Shown here: one piece after another, positions 53,919 to 64,000 of the stretch | Numbering within the stretch: position 1 is the first letter of the stretch | Layout: the number at the start of each line of letters is the position of its first letter | Source: Microcyclospora pomicola | Taxonomy: Eukaryota > Ascomycota > Dothideomycetes > Capnodiales | Length of the DNA: 64,000 nucleotides | Direction: 5' to 3' | Assembly (NCBI GenBank): GCA_002786065.1 | Contig: NHNY01000017.1 | Location: forward strand, 310,001 to 374,000 | Position numbers and translations under genes: made by a program | Notes under the pieces: generated by a model | The model's database searches: none | Told to the model about the DNA's origin: nothing | Seen by the model: only the letters and a program-made list of their open reading frames with translations

Positions 53919-55202
53919 ATGCCGTCTGTGAAACGTGGTCGCCGAACTATCAAGGTAGAATCGCCGACGTCTCATTCTGATGGATGGCCGAGCGCGGCAG
54001 CAGGTATGCCATTTGTGCTTCCCATATGTAACAGAGTGCGATCCTTAATGTATGGCTTTACAGATGATCCGGAGGAATCTCATCAATGGTGTCCGTTCCC
54101 TCCAGCCAAAAGATCGAAGGTGGCTGTGCGGCGACCGACGTTTGCTGTGAATCGCGCCATGCAGGAAACGCGGAACGCAGGTGAGGGAAACTCGTCTACC
54201 GTAAGGCGAGTAGCCACCCCGTCTCGTTTTGAGCTGGAATCCAATAGATTTAGGCATCGTGACTATCGTCATGGCAGCCTGGACTCCGATGAACAGCTAA
54301 GGCCGAACTTGCCACGCACGAAACCGCCACGAAAACGTGACAGACTGTCGAAGACGGAATGGGAGAAGTTGATGCGCGAGGATGATTTCGATAAGATGCT
54401 TGACGAGGCAGATCTTGACGAGGCTGGTGACGATAAGGAAGGCGTCAAGGACTTCAGCCTGGAGGATGAGGGGAGTGAAGATGAAAGTGTGGGAACGGAA
54501 TCCGATCTTGCCAGTCCGAGGAGAAGATCTGCCAGGGTGGAGTATGCGAATGCCAGGAAGTTGAACGCCAGAAGCACTGTGTCCGACCTGGACGAAAGTC
54601 CAATCGCGTCAGGGAGAGGGAAGCGGAGAAGACCTCGCGGTCGAACAGAAGCGCAATATCTCACGAGCTTTGATAGAGATGGCGATTCAGATGCGAGGTC
54701 TCTGCAGTTCCAGGTTGACGACACAGGTGGGCCTAAGCCGGCCTACCCTCCCCAAGTCCAATCGTGGCTGTCTCACCTACCTCAAGCGCACGAGCACGAG
54801 GTTGATTCCGACGACGACCCGGATGAAGTCCCTTTCCGTGTTCAAGATAGAGCTGGCAGGCGTCAGCCGAACGTTGACTGGCGACAGCAACGACAGGATG
54901 GTCACGATCCGACACCACGCATTCGAGCAAAGCAGCCAGAAGCTCTTGCCCTTACAGCTGACGCGCAGGCTTTCAGGGCCGCCCTGATCGCCGGCAAGCC
55001 ATGGCCAGAGCCTCTGAGCATTGAGCCTAACTCAGATGATGAGCGGGACTTCCAGTTCCGTCTGCGCGAGGTGGAAGCTCAGCGGGAGCGGGTGTATCTC
55101 GATCTCAGGCGATATCGGTTGCAGAATCGGCATGAGGTACTTGTGGCGGAACGCTTGCGTGAGGATGAGCTTAGCAAGCGCAGGGGTGAGCGAGCTCGTT
55201 GA
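53919..55202 (+). CDS. hypothetical disordered nuclear-type protein (407 aa, probably 2 exons)
   Basis: I start at the ATG at 53919 (MPSVKRGRRTIKVESP). I remove 54004-54063, a 60-base segment with GTATGC and TTTACAG ends; it is in frame, so splicing is inferred from the motif and the odd translated content. The protein is full of Arg/Lys and Asp/Glu runs. Acidic segments DDFDKMLDEADLDEAGDD and SDDDPDE alternate with basic ones such as GRGKRRRPRGR, and a helical, Arg/Glu-rich C-terminus ends it. Nuclear localisation-like clusters are plain, and no folded domain is recognised. A chromatin or RNA role would be guesswork. Confidence 0.6.
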   Translation: MPSVKRGRRTIKVESPTSHSDGWPSAAAGMPFVLPICNRVRSLMYGFTDDPEESHQWCPFPPAKRSKVAVRRPTFAVNRAMQETRNAGEGNSSTVRRVATPSRFELESNRFRHRDYRHGSLDSDEQLRPNLPRTKPPRKRDRLSKTEWEKLMREDDFDKMLDEADLDEAGDDKEGVKDFSLEDEGSEDESVGTESDLASPRRRSARVEYANARKLNARSTVSDLDESPIASGRGKRRRPRGRTEAQYLTSFDRDGDSDARSLQFQVDDTGGPKPAYPPQVQSWLSHLPQAHEHEVDSDDDPDEVPFRVQDRAGRRQPNVDWRQQRQDGHDPTPRIRAKQPEALALTADAQAFRAALIAGKPWPEPLSIEPNSDDERDFQFRLREVEAQRERVYLDLRRYRLQNRHEVLVAERLREDELSKRRGERAR

Positions 55203-55888
55203 GGGGAGCATGTGTCTGGTGGTGGTGGTGGTGGTGGTACTCGGCTCATATCAAGTGGTCGCTCATGAACAACGCAAGGCACGAATAGGCCTCCAGGAAA
55301 ACCATGGCTAGCCATCTTAATACTACATCACTGCTAAGTTGAGGGCGCAATCACAATCGACAAAGCCTTGAACAAATAGATCGCACTGTGTCTTACAGAG
55401 CAGTGCCTAGAAGAGAGATCTTCTGGCCATATCCTTCGTCCAGAGAACATACATGCCTACCTCTACTTTAGAACATCTCCGCCAACCTCACGCAGCTAGA
55501 TTGAGCGGAATAACTAACACGGGAGATAATCATGACGGCTATAGCTAGCAATATTTCTCGCAACTCGCAACTCGAAAATGTACAATACTTTACTTACTGT
55601 CCATATCACCCGGCTACGAGATTCTACAAAGCACATGAATTGTTGGATACCTTAGATACACAGCCGTAGTCACAATACCGCAACATAATATCGAGCACGC
55701 GTTGCCACTGTACCATCTACCACTCCTCCATCATCTTATCTCACTTACCCAATTCATTCTATGTATCGCCAGCCCACCTCATCCGTACCCACTTCCCTAC
55801 CGACCTAGTCAGTCCTTACCTACCACACGAAGTAACCACAAAGCCCCTCCCCATCCTTATCAAGTCTCACGTGAGAAGTCTCGCGCTC
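55203..55888. other. intergenic, convergent 3' ends
   Basis: About 690 bases. A (GGT)n-like run at about 55220-55238 lies at the left end. No gene supported. Confidence 0.5.
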
Positions 55889-56604
55889 CTACCTGAGTCC
55901 TTCCATCCTGTATATCCTACGTATTCCTTCTCGTGAAAGCTGATCCTCCAATACCTTATCCATCGACGTGACCATCTCAGCAATACGGTTCACTCGAACG
56001 TTGATTGGTGCAGCGAGGATTCGGCGAACATCGGCGAGTGTTGGGGTGAAGCGTGGATTTACTGTCATGGGTACCTCTTCGGGGTGCTAGGATGTGGGGA
56101 TGTAGGGATGTCGATGGGAGGGTGCAGGTGCAGGGGTTTTGATTCGTGTCATTCGGCAAGCAAGGGAGCAAGGAAGCAAATCGGCAAGTGAGCAAATCGG
56201 CAAGTAAGTAAGCAGGTAGGTAGATCGGCAAGCAGGGATGGGGAAGGTATGGTATGGTGCCGTGACAAATGCCTGGCCTGGCCTGCCTGCTCCGGGTCAT
56301 AGTACAAGGGATGATGGAGGGAGGGATGGTGGGAGGATGCGCTGGGGCGTTGTTCGCTTATCATGGTGTTGCTGCATCGAAGGACAGGGATGAGGGGGGT
56401 TGGGTGGCAGGGGGGCAGAGCTACGGTATCTGAGGTAGATTGTTTTGATGAGGGGAAGGAATGTTTGGGAGGTTTCGAAGGGATATCTACAGGGTTGAGA
56501 TTGAGCTGTTGAGTATGGATATCAAGATGAGGGTGGGAGGTGGCGAGGCATAGTTTCATTGTTGCAGCGCGGACGAAATATGCGTTATCGGCGAGCTGTT
56601 GCAT
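55889..56604 (-). CDS. possible small two-exon protein (103 aa) with a repeat-bearing intron
   Basis: I join 56604-56491 to 56086-55889 (38 plus 66 codons, in phase). The intron is 404 bases with donor GTAGAT and acceptor CATCCTAG. Exon 1 begins MQQLADNAYFVRAATMKL. Exon 2 reads HPEEVPMTVNPRFTPTLADV and then RRILAAPINVRVNRIAEMV, continuing as a helical, well-ordered sequence to MEGLR. The exons look protein-like, whereas the sequence between them is low-complexity. The intron is much longer than others in the window, which lowers confidence. I do not recognise the protein. The downstream part alone is a 59-codon ORF from the ATG at 56068. Confidence 0.4.
56149..56240. repeat. low-complexity direct repeats
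   Basis: The 15-mer AGCAAATCGGCAAGT occurs at 56175-56189 and 56191-56205. Further partial copies (GGCAAGCAAGGGAGCAAGG, AAGTAAGTAAGCAGGTAGG, ATCGGCAAGCAGGG) lie around it. It looks like a slippage-generated minisatellite in the putative long intron. Confidence 0.65.
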
Positions 56605-56951
56605 GGTCGTTCAGTTCTAATCGTTCACGTCAAAGAACACACAGTAGGTGCAGATCACAACGAGACGGAGCGGCAATGTAAAGTTTCTGTACAATAAGTA
56701 TCTTCAGCGACGTGGATATCAGATGATGCATGGATTCGGACGATAGATCCCCAATGCCGCACAAAGTGGGAAAATGATAAAAAATAAAGGAACGCCGTAG
56801 ACATGCTGGCGGCTGGTGGATCCCCTTGATCGACTTTGATATTATGCAACCCCAAGTTTCTTGCTCACGTCTTCCCGTGGCATTTGGCTCCCGCCTAGAC
56901 ACAGATATCGAGACGAAATCCTCCGATGCTCATTTCCACCTAGTCCCGAGT
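56605..56951. other. intergenic
   Basis: About 350 bases between two minus-strand genes. A 90-codon minus ORF crossing it has no motif and is not supported. Confidence 0.5.
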
Positions 56952-57389
56952 TTACAACAAGGCAGCACCGACCAGACCGACGAGGACGGCGGAGATGCCG
57001 GCGGCCTTGAGGGAGCCGGCACCGTTGGTGACGCCGGTGGTGCTGGCGGTTGGTGAAGAGGTGCTGGAGATGGTGCTGTTCGAGCCGGTGGTGGAAGAGG
57101 TGCCGGTGGTGGAGGCGGAGTAGCCGGTGGCAGACGCGGTGGCGGAGCCGGAAGACATGGAGCCGGTGGAGGTCGAGGAGGGGATGATTATGGTGCCGCT
57201 GGAGTAGGTGTAGCCACCGTAGACGCCGGTGGCGGTCGCGCAGGTGCTGGCATCAGAGGAGTAGCTGTGAAGAGCAGAAGGTTAGTGTCGAGCGATGCAG
57301 AGCGCGCCATGAGTGAGTCGCGAGACGTACGAGGACTGCGCAAGGGCGACCGATGCGGCGCAGGCGGCGAAGAGAGCGAAGAACTGCAT
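56952..57389 (-). CDS. small Ser/Thr-rich GPI-anchored secreted protein (123 aa, 2 exons)
   Basis: Exons run 57389-57331 and 57264-56952, with a 66-base intron; the total is 372. A signal peptide (MQFFALFAACAASVALAQS) is followed by a short segment with a single Cys (SDASTCATATGVYGGYTYSS). Next comes a Ser/Thr/Gly-rich stretch likely to be heavily O-mannosylated, and a hydrophobic C-terminus (AAGISAVLVGLVGAALL) preceded by NGAGS, a typical GPI omega site region. It is probably a cell-wall mannoprotein. Only the second exon appears as an ORF without splicing. Confidence 0.75.
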
Positions 57390-59197
57390 GATGTCGGTGG
57401 GTTGGGTTGGTTGATTGATTGATCGAGAGGTCGAATTAGATGGTAATGGTGGTGTTGAGCGAGTGATATGGCGACAGGACTGTGCGACCGGAGAAGAGCA
57501 AGATTAACGAGCGAGGGTGTACAGAAACTGGACGATTGGCAGTGGGACGGAAGGAGGAGAGACGAGGTCGGAAGCAGGAGGGAACACGCGTGGAAGAGTA
57601 TGGCGAGGACGGGCGGAGACGAGGTAGATTAAGCTTGGCCGCGCACGGCTGGTATACTGCTTCACGCACTATTGGGGGCGTGGCAGCCGGTCTGGGCCAA
57701 TGGTCGACCGCCGCTCATTTCCTCTCATCTCAACTTCGCGCGCCAACAACAACGACAGCACGCACGCTAAGTCACTGTTATCGCTCGCCGTTTCGCCACG
57801 GCATGCCCTGGAGTGTCTAATGTCGCTACTCTTCTCCTCGACGTTCAGCATACATCAGCATCTTCATCATACCTCGTGGGACCGTGGGGGATCCAGTACT
57901 GGCGGCAAACTCGACTGTACATCTCCGGATCGACTCTCGGAGACTCGAACTCAAACACCACACCGTGTGGCAGCAGGGTTCCATATCGTCCAGTCGCCAG
58001 GTGCAAGCGTGCCTTGGCTTCCCCTCGACCAGCGCTTAAGGTTGATGCCGCACAGGATTCATCTGCCCCAGCAAGCCCCTTCATTGGCGGAGTCCGAGCA
58101 CCTGGCCGTCGACTTCTATTATCGGCTGGGCGGTTTGCGCTGGGCCAACTCGCTTTCACAATGGCCGCGTCGACGGCGGCCCGCTCCTCAGCAGGAGTGC
58201 AGGAGTATGGAGTAGCAGGACGGCGGCCGATGTGCAGTCTTGCATGCGATGAAGATGATGCACGCGAGTGTCGTCGAAAGATGCTAAGAGTGTACGATAT
58301 CCCTTCTTCTTCTTCCTCACAACAAGGCCGGCAGACTTCAATCTCTTCTCGCGAGCGTCTGTTGCTCTGGCTTGCGTTCGGAGAATTCTACAGCAGTAAC
58401 TCGGCAAACCCCGTCACAGCATGCCTGTACACCCCAAGCGAAAGTGCTGCGTTCTCGGCTTTCTGATCCGATCGCAAGTGGCGCAAATGTGACAGCTGAG
58501 GTTTCGGCCAGGGCAGTCGGGGCTTCCGGCATAATCTGGCCTGTCTAGGCATCATAGATTCTGCCCTGTTTGCCAAGGTGCTCACCAAGACTTCAATTAC
58601 CACCAGTGCCTGGACATAGATGGGGCTGTGCTACAGCAACACTACTATCGAAAACAGAGCGTTTCGCAATGTACCGTAGTATGTGTGTCAGAGCAGTTCG
58701 CGTCAAGAATATCGCGGGTACCCTGCACCTTATAGTCTCGGCTATAGCACAGCTGTCCACTCCGGCTGGCGGCCTGATACACAAGTTTTGTCCTGATTTC
58801 AGGATCACAATGGAGGATCAGACTGTAACACCTTGGGATCCGACAATGACGTTGCTGATGGATCTCAGCGTGCTTACAGGTGCTTGTGAATAAGTATCGC
58901 TCTCGTGACTGGGGTCGCTTGCCTGGACTGTGTCGTTCACCGAGACAAAATCCTCCATTCCGTACTACCGGCGAGCGTGTCGCGAATGATCCAACAACAT
59001 ACTTCGTCATACTCACACCCTCACGTAGATCAGGCGAGTAGATAACGATAGTGTTGTAAGTATGTCATTTCTGTTTCCCGGACGTTCGATCGTGCAAACC
59101 GTCAAATGTCATATCAAGCAATATACCACTGGTAGGACAGGGGAAAATCACAAAGCTACGAAGGTCCATATAACAGCACTGCGGCACTGCTACAGCC
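57390..59197. other. gene-poor stretch of 1.8 kb
   Basis: Contains a 217-codon plus-strand ORF (57813-58466) and a 171-codon one overlapping it, plus minus-strand ORFs over the same bases. None has a domain, signal or splice support, and the frames compete. I regard it as non-coding with the promoter of the next gene on the right. Confidence 0.45.
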
Positions 59198-60958
59198 ATG
59201 AGTCTCATGCAGAGATTCAGATCTGTGCGCAAGTCACGAGCAAAAAGCGAGATATACGAAATTTCATCCCGAGGAGAGCCTCTGTTCGTCATGCATCCAA
59301 GACAACCCTCATTCATGCACTTCGACAAGATCCAGAACAGCAAGGCAAAGGACATTGACAACGACAATCAGGCGAGGTGCAGCGAGGAAATTGGGCCAAT
59401 CCACAGCTCCGAGAAGCCTCTTCCAACCATACCGACCCCTGCCATTCCGGCGCGCAATCCAAGACGTGGTAAACGTTCGCAAGAGCCTACTGCCTCGACC
59501 GGTTCAGTATCAGCTGGAAGCCCATCCTCCACGCAGGCCGCGACCGATACACCGGCCTTTGTCGGCTCAAGTGATGGCACCCACACCCAAACTGATCTGG
59601 ACAATGCCCTCCCGGCCAACGCTGCCACTCTTGAAAGGCTAAGTGGCGCTCTTGTGCTGCGAAACAGCCTCTTGTCATTCAATGATCTCCTTTCCGACGA
59701 GACCGCTGGGGGTGTCGATCAATTGTTGAGTGCCATCGCCAAAGTGCAGACGAGCTTCGCTCAAGGCCAACAACCTTGGAGGGAGGTCAGTGTCTTTCCC
59801 GAAGATGACGAGGACGAGGACTTCGATTTTGCCGCAGTCACCGAGCATTATCGCAGCCATCAAGACGATCACGCGTTGGGATTGAATGAAGATTCAGCCA
59901 TGTCTGATCATCAAAGTGTCAACGAAGTCCATGATGATTCCGACGACAGCGACGTATTGGAAGCTACTCAGACCGAAGATGAACGGATGTGCGTTGATCT
60001 CATCATCGAAGACGTGAGCGACGTCTCAGATGACCTCTCTAGTCGCGGTCCAAGTGTTCTGGAGATGGACATCAACACCATCCAGAGGGCGCAGCACCAC
60101 AAACCTACCAACTCGCTCGATCTAGACTACCTACTGGGGAATGCACACGAAGACATGACCATCCATCTCATGCTTGACACGAATGCCTCACCGGATCAGG
60201 CCATCTCTGCAGCACGAACCAGGTCCCACAGCGACCCGAGCGGAACGGCATCTGCAGGAGACGATAGCGGCAGCAGCTACAGCATCGATGAATACTACGA
60301 CTCCCCTCGCGCGATGTCTGAGGAAGCGGACCGAATAAACAAGGCAGTCGGCACGGAGACTCCCCGGACCCATTACAGCGAGCTGATCGCGGACTCGCCG
60401 TATGCTGACAAGCTTGCTATCCGGGTTGAGGAGGTACACGACGACGATAAGGACAGTAAGGCCGATGACTGGGAGTATTCACCCGCAATCGAGGACGTGT
60501 ACAGCAAATTGACCACCGACCACCCGGGCCCCCTCCTCTTCATGCCCCTTGAGACACTGAGTCCCACCACGTATCAAGCGCCAGCACCAGTCCCCAAAGC
60601 CGAGAAGCCACTACTCGAAGAGGAACAACCCGAACAACCCGAACAACCACACCACCGCATCCTCAGCTGGCTCAGCACGCAACCCGTCCCGCCTCACCCA
60701 GTGCCTTCCGACCCAACATCCCCCACCGCGACCAATGCCGCAGCCCTCCCAACCCCTGAGAACGCGCACGCACGCCTTTCAACCTCCCCCTCCGCCGCCC
60801 GCGCCTCCACCGTGCCCCCGACCTTCCTGCGCCAGTCCGAGGAGCAGGAGCGCTTCGCCCTCGAGGCCCAGCTGGAGATCGAGGACTGGCTGACCGAGTG
60901 GACGTCGAGTCTGCAGGTGTCGCGGCTGTATCATCGCGCGCTGGGGGGGATGGCGTGA
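59198..60958 (+). CDS. hypothetical acidic disordered protein (586 aa)
   Basis: Single exon from MSLMQRFRSVRKSRAKSE. A basic N-terminus is followed by Pro/Ser/Thr-rich and strongly acidic segments (EDDEDEDFDF, DDSDDSD). A Pro/Glu/Gln run (PEQPEQP) lies at about 470, and a short helical end (EEQERFALEAQLEIEDW...) closes the protein. Only the C-terminal 40 residues look foldable. Codon use and length speak for a real gene; no family is recognised and no function is proposed. Confidence 0.65.
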   Translation: MSLMQRFRSVRKSRAKSEIYEISSRGEPLFVMHPRQPSFMHFDKIQNSKAKDIDNDNQARCSEEIGPIHSSEKPLPTIPTPAIPARNPRRGKRSQEPTASTGSVSAGSPSSTQAATDTPAFVGSSDGTHTQTDLDNALPANAATLERLSGALVLRNSLLSFNDLLSDETAGGVDQLLSAIAKVQTSFAQGQQPWREVSVFPEDDEDEDFDFAAVTEHYRSHQDDHALGLNEDSAMSDHQSVNEVHDDSDDSDVLEATQTEDERMCVDLIIEDVSDVSDDLSSRGPSVLEMDINTIQRAQHHKPTNSLDLDYLLGNAHEDMTIHLMLDTNASPDQAISAARTRSHSDPSGTASAGDDSGSSYSIDEYYDSPRAMSEEADRINKAVGTETPRTHYSELIADSPYADKLAIRVEEVHDDDKDSKADDWEYSPAIEDVYSKLTTDHPGPLLFMPLETLSPTTYQAPAPVPKAEKPLLEEEQPEQPEQPHHRILSWLSTQPVPPHPVPSDPTSPTATNAAALPTPENAHARLSTSPSAARASTVPPTFLRQSEEQERFALEAQLEIEDWLTEWTSSLQVSRLYHRALGGMA

Positions 60959-61434
60959 TTGGTGCGGTTGGGGTGATGGACCGATGTGGGCAGGTTGGTT
61001 GAGGGGAGGCGGAGGGACGTTGTATCTGGTCATGGGCAGGTTTTTGGTGCTGGAACGGTGGAGTTTGTGGGGACTATTTGGCGGGCGTTGGGATGCACAC
61101 GATCTGGTGTTATCTTGGGAGTATAGGGTTTGCTTGGGAGTTTGAAGGGTGGTGCTTATGGTCTTGACTACGCTCGCTTTAGCTGGTGTCCAGCACAGGT
61201 GTGTGGCTGATTGATTGTGTTTCACTGTGCATCGGAGGGAGTCTGTGGTGGAGGTATACATATGGGTCATGTTTGCGGGTCATACAAATAGCGAGTGGCG
61301 CAGAATGGACATGTTCATTGGAAGTCATAACGCTTTTGCTCATTCAGTAAATCGCTCTCCCAACCTCGCTGATGCCGATCTCAAGCCTCGATCTGACAAT
61401 CGCCCCCGGAAAGCTACACAAGATAGATGTTCCC
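60959..61434. other. intergenic, convergent 3' ends
   Basis: About 480 bases rich in G/T on the plus strand; a minus-strand ORF over the 3' end of the previous gene is a shadow. Confidence 0.55.
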
Positions 61435-63000
61435 TCAAGCCCCAAATTGCCGCTCAATCTCGCTCTGCCGGCGCTGCAACATCGCGCGCTGCTCCACCTT
61501 CATCTGCTCGCGGGCCCGCTGCGCCTCCTCGCCGACCTTCTTGACTCCCTTCTTCCGCTGCCGCTCTTCGTACTGCGCGCGGTTGTCCAAGATGCGCTGC
61601 ACGATCTGCGCCGAGTTGACGTCCTGGAAGCGATGCGCGGGCGTCTCGACGAAGATGCCGGCGCCGCGTGCGTCCGCGTAAGGGTCGGCCGTGTACGCGC
61701 TGGGCATGAAGGCGGTCGGGCCGTGGTACACGACATCCGGGAGACGCTGGGCTTCGCTGCGGGTCTGGGTGGCCGGGAGCGAGGAGAGGAACATGCTGGA
61801 CGGGGTGTAGGGCGCGCCGAAGATGACGGCATGGATGTAGCTGCATTGCACCACACAGAGCCCGCGCTCGAAGATGTTCATGATGGGGAAGTTGATGCCT
61901 TTGTGGAAGTTGATGACCTCGTCGTCGTGCACGCCGGCGACCATGTAGGCGGGTCCATAGTCTTCGCCGAACTCTTTGAGGCGCTGTTGCTGGGCTTCAG
62001 GTTGGAACCAGCCACGGGCCTCGCCATGCTTGCGTTCGAGATCGACGACGGTCTGGAGGAAGGCGATGTGGCCGGATGAAAAGAGGTCAAAGCCGCCGTC
62101 GACGTATACAATCCGCTGACCTGGTCGAGGTCCAACGCCAGACACAAGGGGTGTGAATGTGCCTTTGCCAATGTCGCGACTGGCCGGGCTGCTTTGCTCG
62201 CCTATGCTCTTGACACTGCTACGTCTTCGCTCTAGAGGTCGATGTTTTGACTTGAAGGTGAAGACATCGACGTATGGGTCTCGACCGTTGGGTGCTGCAG
62301 CGTATTCGCGAAACAGCCTCATCATCTCCTTTCCTTTCATCACTCGCTCCTCTTCGCTTCCTTTGTTCTCCTTCCCCTCCAGCGTGTCTGGAAGACTATG
62401 TATGAAATGTTCCTTCGTACACAGCAGCATCCTGCCCACAAGATCTGTCGTGCTGATCCCTGGCGTTCTCGGCACGATCTTCATCCGACCCGCCTTCTTC
62501 ACGAATCGATAGCAGTCGTTGCCGTTCGCATCGCTGGTGATGTCGTCTCCGTGAGTGACGTACTGACAGCCGTAGTGGCTAATCCATGGGATACTCGTCA
62601 CGTAGGGCGCATCTGGGACACAGACGGTGCTGAAGCGGCATGCTTCAACTGCTGCTACGCGCTCTGCTAGAGTCATGACCGTCGGTCCTTTGTTGTGCGC
62701 GATCTCCTCGTCGCTGTGTAGTCCAACATACAGCTCGTTTCCAAGCCGCCGCGACTGGAGCATGACTCCGGCGTGTCCATGGTGGAAGAAGTCGAAGCAA
62801 CCGTCAATCCATAAGCGGTCCTCAAGAATAGCTGCGGCTTCCTGTGGAGGGACCGGCCATCCACCTACTTCCGGGATGACACAACCGACGTCTGGATCAA
62901 TTTGAGGAGCCATTGTTGCGATCCTGCGAACACTGAACCTGGGTGATGCTGGTTGAGGAGTGGTACCGGTGGAGAAGAGGGAGAGTAGTGGAAAGGGCAT
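61435..63000 (-). CDS. ECT1: ethanolamine-phosphate cytidylyltransferase (521 aa)
   Basis: Single exon. Two cytidylyltransferase domains are in tandem. The first has DGCFDFFHHGHAGVML with HHGH at 73-76, and RTPGISTTD at about 178-186. The second begins VYVDGGFDLFSSGHIAFL, where the HxGH signature is SSGH (308-311), lacking the first His. The C-terminus is a charged helix. This is the Kennedy-pathway enzyme that makes CDP-ethanolamine for phosphatidylethanolamine. The start at 63000 adds 29 residues with an Arg/Ser-rich character before a second ATG at 62913 (MAPQIDPDVG), which may be the usual start. Confidence 0.92.
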   Translation of the reverse strand: MPFPLLSLFSTGTTPQPASPRFSVRRIATMAPQIDPDVGCVIPEVGGWPVPPQEAAAILEDRLWIDGCFDFFHHGHAGVMLQSRRLGNELYVGLHSDEEIAHNKGPTVMTLAERVAAVEACRFSTVCVPDAPYVTSIPWISHYGCQYVTHGDDITSDANGNDCYRFVKKAGRMKIVPRTPGISTTDLVGRMLLCTKEHFIHSLPDTLEGKENKGSEEERVMKGKEMMRLFREYAAAPNGRDPYVDVFTFKSKHRPLERRRSSVKSIGEQSSPASRDIGKGTFTPLVSGVGPRPGQRIVYVDGGFDLFSSGHIAFLQTVVDLERKHGEARGWFQPEAQQQRLKEFGEDYGPAYMVAGVHDDEVINFHKGINFPIMNIFERGLCVVQCSYIHAVIFGAPYTPSSMFLSSLPATQTRSEAQRLPDVVYHGPTAFMPSAYTADPYADARGAGIFVETPAHRFQDVNSAQIVQRILDNRAQYEERQRKKGVKKVGEEAQRAREQMKVEQRAMLQRRQSEIERQFGA

Positions 63001-63389
63001 CTTCTCAATGCGCGAGCTGCCTACCTATGCTGCCTTTCGTGGGGTCAAATTGGCGGGGCTGAACGACGATATATGTCTCGACATACGCCCTTTCGTCCAT
63101 ACCGACGATCCAACATCATCGTTCCGGCGATCAAGCTTGCGATGAAAGGGGTGTAGTCGCATGGCTGGTCTGAGGCATTTCCAGCACATCCATCACGTGT
63201 ATGCTCACATGCAGATGGCTAATTAAGTCGTAGATTATTGCCGCAAGAAAGGGAACAGCCACAGGTAAGTTCCAGGGACAGACCAAAGCTCCAGGTCGCA
63301 CGTCACACGTCTTGACTTCCAACCAGCGCGATAATCACCTACCCGAACTGCTTCGACACCAACCACACCTGTTCCACCCCACCGGCAGT
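63001..63389. other. divergent promoter region
   Basis: About 390 bases between ECT1 and GET1, outward facing; both act at the endoplasmic reticulum. No specific site identified. Confidence 0.5.
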
Positions 63390-64000
63390 ATGGTGTCCGT
63401 CCTCCTGGTCGTGTTCTTGGTGCAGCTGTCCCTCCATCTGCTCAACAGCGTTGGTACGCAGGCTGTTAGCGATCTGGTAAGTCTCCCACCCACTTGCTGA
63501 GACACATCCAAGTCTTGAAGACTGACATGCAATGTCCAGCTATGGTACATCTATACGAAACTCCCCACGCCTCAATCGAAAGATGCCGAAACGATATCTA
63601 CACTTCGTCGGGAAGTGGTTCGCTTGAACCGTGACATGCGCGCCGTCTCGGCTCAAGATGATTTCGCCAAGTGGGCTCGTCTGCGCCGCGAGCACGACAA
63701 GATGAAGGAGAAATATGATAAGGCCTGTTCGTGCTCCCACGCTTTCCCATGCTCAATGCTTGAGCCAAAAGCGAGTTGATGTATCGAGAGTGTCTAACAT
63801 ATCATCCCAGCCTCCTCAATCCAATCTTTCCGTCAGAACTTCGACCGCATCGTATCTGCTCTTCGCTGGATCGGCACTCAGGGCTTGAATTTCTTGCTCA
63901 ATACGTACTTCTCGAAACAACCGCTCTTCTGGTTACCTCAAGGCTGGGTGCCATATCACGTCGAGTGGGTGTTGAGTTTCCCACGCGCGCCGCTCGGGAG
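63390..64000 (+). CDS. GET1: GET1-like tail-anchored protein insertion receptor subunit (partial at the window end)
   Basis: Exons are 63390-63476, 63540-63726 and 63811 to the window edge, with introns of 63 and 84 bases, in phase throughout. The second donor is GTTCGT. The N-terminus is a hydrophobic segment (MVSVLLVVFLVQLSLHLLN), followed by a cytosolic coiled coil (LRREVVRLNRDMRAVSAQDD, then FAKWARLRREHDKMKEKYDK) and the start of the C-terminal membrane part. FAKWARLRRE is the signature of the Get1/WRB/CHD5 family. With Get2 it receives tail-anchored proteins from Get3 at the ER. The end of the gene lies beyond the window. Confidence 0.9.

Noticed and set aside
57700-58466. Overlapping 171- and 217-codon plus-strand ORFs
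   Set aside because: Two frames and the opposite strand are open over the same bases, with no motif, signal peptide or splice pattern; treated as chance.
1-64000. CRISPR arrays, transposon coding regions and rRNA genes across the window
   Set aside because: No regularly spaced identical repeats, no transposase or reverse-transcriptase motifs and no rRNA landmark sequences were seen by eye. A proper search was not possible.

Overview
The window is nuclear DNA from a filamentous ascomycete. The genes are dense and lie on both strands. Their introns are mostly 50-70 bases with GT/AG ends and CTRAC-like branch sites, and the protein content is typically fungal: VTC5-type SPX protein, fungal-style ECT1, ILV6, GET1, KHDC4-like protein, CYSTM peptide and small GPI-anchored secreted proteins. 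The style suggests Dothideomycetes, but that is inference; no rRNA, mitochondrial or species marker is present. I saw no convincing tRNA gene, CRISPR array or transposon, although I could run no search.

Layout. 0-7 kb: the 5' end of a TCP11/Sok1-family gene, a single-exon AAA ATPase and a four-exon VTC5-like gene that a simple ORF view splits in two. 7-10 kb: about 3 kb with no gene I can support. 10-17.5 kb: a type II membrane protein, a zinc-knuckle RS-rich protein, an R3H-SUZ RNA-binding protein and a Dot5-type nuclear peroxiredoxin. 18-24 kb: a zinc-finger protein and three small secreted or membrane-associated proteins, with a degenerate 18-base tandem repeat at about 22.8-22.96 kb. 24-35 kb: an F-box-like protein, then three neighbouring genes that are each broken by small indels (an MCT-type transporter, a FAD/NAD(P)-binding plus formyltransferase fusion, and an SRPK-like kinase), then a C78-family peptidase. 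35-54 kb: mostly conserved housekeeping genes (CYSTM peptide, KHDC4-like RNA-binding protein, ILV6, an FMN-dependent hydroxy-acid dehydrogenase, ornithine carbamoyltransferase, a short RecQ helicase, a PPR protein, mS23/RSM25, GUK1 and a PP2C phosphatase with a GC-AG intron). 54-64 kb: two disordered proteins of unknown function, a probable small two-exon gene, a Ser/Thr-rich GPI protein, ECT1 and the start of GET1.

Genes that plausibly work together: the PPR protein and mS23 share a 228-base divergent promoter, and both serve mitochondrial gene expression. ILV6 and ornithine carbamoyltransferase are both mitochondrial amino-acid biosynthesis proteins. The transporter and the FAD/formyltransferase fusion are divergent neighbours that may once have formed a small metabolic cluster; both now carry frame-breaking indels, while the multi-exon genes around them splice cleanly in my hand reconstruction.

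All exon structures were built by eye from splice motifs, reading phase and remembered family consensus. No alignment was run.
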